Part shown: positions 6,099 through 10,033 of the stretch, one piece after another
How positions within the stretch are numbered: the stretch's first letter is position 1
Layout of the letters: every line of letters starts with the position of its first letter
Assembly: GCA_945873715.1 (NCBI GenBank)
Contig: CAMCFL010000070.1
Span: 1 to 10,033 of the forward strand
Source of the DNA: Akkermansia muciniphila
Lineage (GTDB): Bacteria; Verrucomicrobiota; Verrucomicrobiia; Limisphaerales; UBA9464
Reading direction: 5' to 3'
DNA: 10,033 nt
The notes under the pieces: generated by a model
What the model saw: only the letters and a program-made list of their open reading frames with translations
Databases searched by the model: none
Told to the model about the DNA's origin: nothing
Made by a program: the position numbers and the translations under genes

Positions 6099-7631
6099 AT
6101 GAGTTCCCTACTTCAGGACATCGAAGCCCAGATTGCCGGCGCCATGACGTCGGTCCAGAAGCAGAACGTCGGCGTCGTCCGCGAAACGTCCGACGGCGTG
6201 GCCAAGATCGAAGGCCTGACCGACGCGATGCTCAACGAGATGCTCGACTTCGGAAACGGAGTCATCGGCCTCGCGTTGAACCTCGAAGAGACCGAGGTCG
6301 GCGCCATCATCCTCGGTGACTATCTCGGCGTCCGCGAAGGCACCGAGGTCCGCACCACCGGCAAGCTGCTTTCCGTCCCCGTCGGCAAGGGCCTGCTTGG
6401 CCGCGTCGTCAACACCCTCGGCCAACCGGTCGACGGCAAGGGCGACATCGCGGCCACCGAGTATTACCCGGTCGAGAAGATCGCCCCCGGCATCGTCAAG
6501 CGGAAGTCCGTCAGCCAGCCGCTCCAGACCGGCATCATGGCGATCGACGCGATGATCCCGATCGGCCGCGGTCAGCGCGAGCTGATCATCGGTGACCGTT
6601 CCACCGGCAAGACCACGATCGGCGTGGACGCGATGATCAACCAGGCTCGCGCCAACAAGGCTGGGCGCGCTTCGGGCGACAAGAATTTCCGTCCGGTCTA
6701 CAACATCTACGTGGCCGTCGGCCAGAAGCAGTCGAACATCGCCCGCGTCGTCGCCGAGTTGGAGAAGGCCGGTGCTTTGGAAGACACGATCGTCGTGGCT
6801 GCAGCCGCAGCCGATTCCGCCGCCAACCAGTACCTCGCTCCCTTCGCCGGTGCGGCGATGGGCGAATGGTTCATGGATAACGGCATGGATGCGTTGATCA
6901 TCTTTGATGATCTCTCCAAGCAGGCCGTTGCCTACCGTCAGGTTTCCCTCGTCCTCAAGCGTCCGTCGGGCCGCGAGGCGTATCCCGGTGACGTGTTCTA
7001 CCTGCACAGCCGCCTGCTCGAGCGCAGCGCGCGGGTCAGCGAGAAGTACGGCAATGGATCGCTCACCGCGCTCCCGATCATCGAGACCCAGGCGGGCGAC
7101 GTTTCGGCCTATATCCCGACCAACGTGATCTCGATCACGGACGGTCAGATCTATCTCGAAACCGATCTGTTCTACCAGGGCGTCCGTCCCGCGATCTCGG
7201 TCGGTCTGTCGGTGTCCCGCGTCGGTTCGGCCGCGCAGATCAAGGCGATGAAGCAGGTGGCCGGCAAGATCAAGCTGGACCTCGCCCAGTACCGCGAGTT
7301 GGCGGCCTTCGCGCAGTTCGGTTCCGACCTGGATGCCAAGACGCAGGCCACCCTCGAGCGCGGCAAGCGCATCGTCGAACTCTTCAAGCAGAGCCAGTAC
7401 AACCCGATGCCGGTCGAGATCCAGTGCTCCATTCTCTGGACCATGCAGAACGGTCTGCTCGACGACGTCGCGGTGGACAAGGTGAAGGACTTCCAGACCA
7501 AGCTCGGACAGTTCCTCCAGGATCGTAAGGCTCCCGTGCTCGAGAAGATCCGCAACGAGAAGGCCTTCTCGGACGCTCTGGCTGCCGAACTGAAGGCGGC
7601 CGTCGTCGAGTTCAAGCAGAGCTACCGCTGA
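6099..7631 (+). CDS. atpA: F1 ATP synthase subunit alpha
   Basis: Alpha forms the non-catalytic nucleotide-binding sites of the F1 hexamer and supplies the arginine finger to beta. The 510-residue length is normal. The N-terminal crown domain has VGVVRETSDGVAKIEGL (24-40). The P-loop is GDRSTGKT (165-172), in which Ser168 replaces the Gln of the usual GDRQTGKT. Walker B is ALIIFDD (265-271). The family signature region PAISVGLSVSRVGSAAQ (364-380) contains the arginine finger Arg374, and Ser367 stands where Asn, Asp or His is usual. About 13 residues are inserted near 184-199 relative to E. coli, before the conserved YVAVGQKQS. It follows atpH after 69 bp; the leader has a T-rich stretch (6077-6092) and no Shine-Dalgarno motif before ATG 6099. 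Confidence 0.98.
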   Translation: MSSLLQDIEAQIAGAMTSVQKQNVGVVRETSDGVAKIEGLTDAMLNEMLDFGNGVIGLALNLEETEVGAIILGDYLGVREGTEVRTTGKLLSVPVGKGLLGRVVNTLGQPVDGKGDIAATEYYPVEKIAPGIVKRKSVSQPLQTGIMAIDAMIPIGRGQRELIIGDRSTGKTTIGVDAMINQARANKAGRASGDKNFRPVYNIYVAVGQKQSNIARVVAELEKAGALEDTIVVAAAAADSAANQYLAPFAGAAMGEWFMDNGMDALIIFDDLSKQAVAYRQVSLVLKRPSGREAYPGDVFYLHSRLLERSARVSEKYGNGSLTALPIIETQAGDVSAYIPTNVISITDGQIYLETDLFYQGVRPAISVGLSVSRVGSAAQIKAMKQVAGKIKLDLAQYRELAAFAQFGSDLDAKTQATLERGKRIVELFKQSQYNPMPVEIQCSILWTMQNGLLDDVAVDKVKDFQTKLGQFLQDRKAPVLEKIRNEKAFSDALAAELKAAVVEFKQSYR

Positions 7632-7668
7632 TCCGTCCGGTTTCCGCGATTCAACCCCACCACCGCCC

Positions 7669-8550
7669 ATGCCCAGCACGCGCGACATCAGACGCCGGAT
7701 CAAGTCGGTCAAGAACACCGCCCAGATCACCAAGGCGATGCAGATGGTGGCGTCGGCCAAGATGCGCAAGGCGCAGCAGGCCGCGCTGGCCGGGCGTCCT
7801 TATGCCTCGTTGATGAACGACGTCCTGGCGGCCGCGACGGCCGGGGCCGGGGAGTTCTCCCATCCGCTGATGGCGAAGCGCGAGGTGAAGAAGCGCGCCT
7901 TGATCCTGATCAGCACGGACAAGGGCCTTTGCGGTGCGCTCAACACCAACCTGCTGCGCGAAGCCCTCCGGTACGACAAGGACACCACCGTGTTCGTCTG
8001 TGCCGGTCGCAAGGGTTCCCAGTGGGCTTCACGCCTCAAGCGCGATCTGGCGGCCGAGTTCAACTACAAGGACATCCCGGCCTTCAGCGAGGCGCGGGCC
8101 ATTTCCAGGTTTGCCCAGGAACTGTTCACCAGCGGCAAGGTGGACGCCGTGGACGTGCTCTACACGAACTTCGTCTCCACGCTGGTCCAGAAGCCCGAGA
8201 CCCGCCAACTCCTGCCCATCGGCAAGATCCAGAAGCTGGATGCCGACCTGAGCGGCGAGGGCGCAGCCGAAGAACTGACGGCCAGAGGCGGTGCCGAGTA
8301 TCTGTTTGAACCGGGCGCTTCGACGGTGTTGGGCAATCTGTTGCCGCATTACGTCAACTATCAGGTCTTCCAGTTCCTCCAGGAATCGAAGGCCTCCGAG
8401 CAGTCCGCACGCATGGTCGCCATGAAGAACGCGACCGACAACGCCAAGCAGCTCATCAAGGATCTCACGCTCGAATACAACAAGCTCCGCCAGGCCAACA
8501 TCACCAAGGAGCTGCTCGAAATCACCAGCGCCGCGATGGCGATGGGCTGA
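7669..8550 (+). CDS. atpG: F1 ATP synthase subunit gamma
   Basis: Gamma is the central shaft that turns inside alpha3beta3 and couples the c-ring to catalysis. The 293-residue length is typical. The N-terminal helix is highly conserved (IRRRIKSVKNTAQITKAM 7-24, then QMVASAKMRKAQ), with Met24 matching E. coli Met23. The central Rossmann-like domain starts with ALILISTDKGLCGALN (77-92). The C-terminal helix runs from about 238 (SEQSARMVAMKNATDNA) to ITKELLEITSAAMAMG at the end, with Ala where the family signature usually has Gly. No chloroplast-type regulatory cysteine insert is seen. It lies 37 bp after atpA, and ATG 7669 is preceded by ACCGCCC instead of a purine-rich ribosome site. Confidence 0.98.
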   Translation: MPSTRDIRRRIKSVKNTAQITKAMQMVASAKMRKAQQAALAGRPYASLMNDVLAAATAGAGEFSHPLMAKREVKKRALILISTDKGLCGALNTNLLREALRYDKDTTVFVCAGRKGSQWASRLKRDLAAEFNYKDIPAFSEARAISRFAQELFTSGKVDAVDVLYTNFVSTLVQKPETRQLLPIGKIQKLDADLSGEGAAEELTARGGAEYLFEPGASTVLGNLLPHYVNYQVFQFLQESKASEQSARMVAMKNATDNAKQLIKDLTLEYNKLRQANITKELLEITSAAMAMG

Positions 8551-8598
8551 ACCTGACCAATCCCCTCCCTTTTACTTAGCCTCTTTCATTTACCGCCC

Positions 8599-10033
<1,435 letters not shown>

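Noticed and set aside
6108..7769. 553-codon - strand open frame opposite atpA
   Set aside because: Mirror of atpA codon bias; the product is Asp/Leu/Arg/Gly-rich with no domain. The same applies to 8590-9744 opposite atpD and 3711-5345 opposite atpB to atpF.

Overview
This window carries a bacterial F1Fo ATP synthase operon on the + strand, lacking its end. A divergent Lhr-type helicase gene lies on the - strand, and a 0.9-kb non-coding region packed with repeats and hairpins separates the two. The DNA is GC-rich. The best guess for the host is a member of Verrucomicrobiota or a nearby PVC lineage. The reasons are an AtpB with a signal-peptide-like N-terminus, a very short c subunit, start codons without clear Shine-Dalgarno motifs, and intergenic repeats of a style I associate with such genomes. 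This placement comes from recalled family features and was not checked by a search.

Layout: 20-2770 (-) is a complete Lhr-core superfamily 2 helicase. 2771-3683 has no credible gene. It holds two direct copies of a ~107-bp GC-rich element made of three hairpins, remnants of at least two other short repeat types, several more hairpins, and a small AT-rich island at about 3560-3610 that is the likely promoter area of the atp operon. From 3684 the order is atpB (a), atpE (c), atpF (b), atpH (delta), atpA (alpha), atpG (gamma) and atpD (beta, cut by the window end about a dozen codons short of completion). All are on one strand, with gaps of 35-97 bp and no overlaps. atpC (epsilon) would be expected beyond the window. 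No atpI is present immediately upstream.

Together the genes encode the Fo motor (a, c-ring, b stalk) and most of F1 (alpha3, beta3, gamma, delta). Catalytic and ion-path residues are intact: Arg263, Glu272 and Gln301 of a, Glu51 of c, the arginine finger of alpha, and the P-loop and Glu186 of beta. The c subunit lacks the sodium ligands, so proton coupling is inferred. I see no novel system. The points worth a second look are the unusually short c (62 aa) and delta (130 aa) subunits, the hairpins bracketing atpE, substitutions at normally invariant positions in alpha and beta, a surface insertion in beta, and the repeat cluster.
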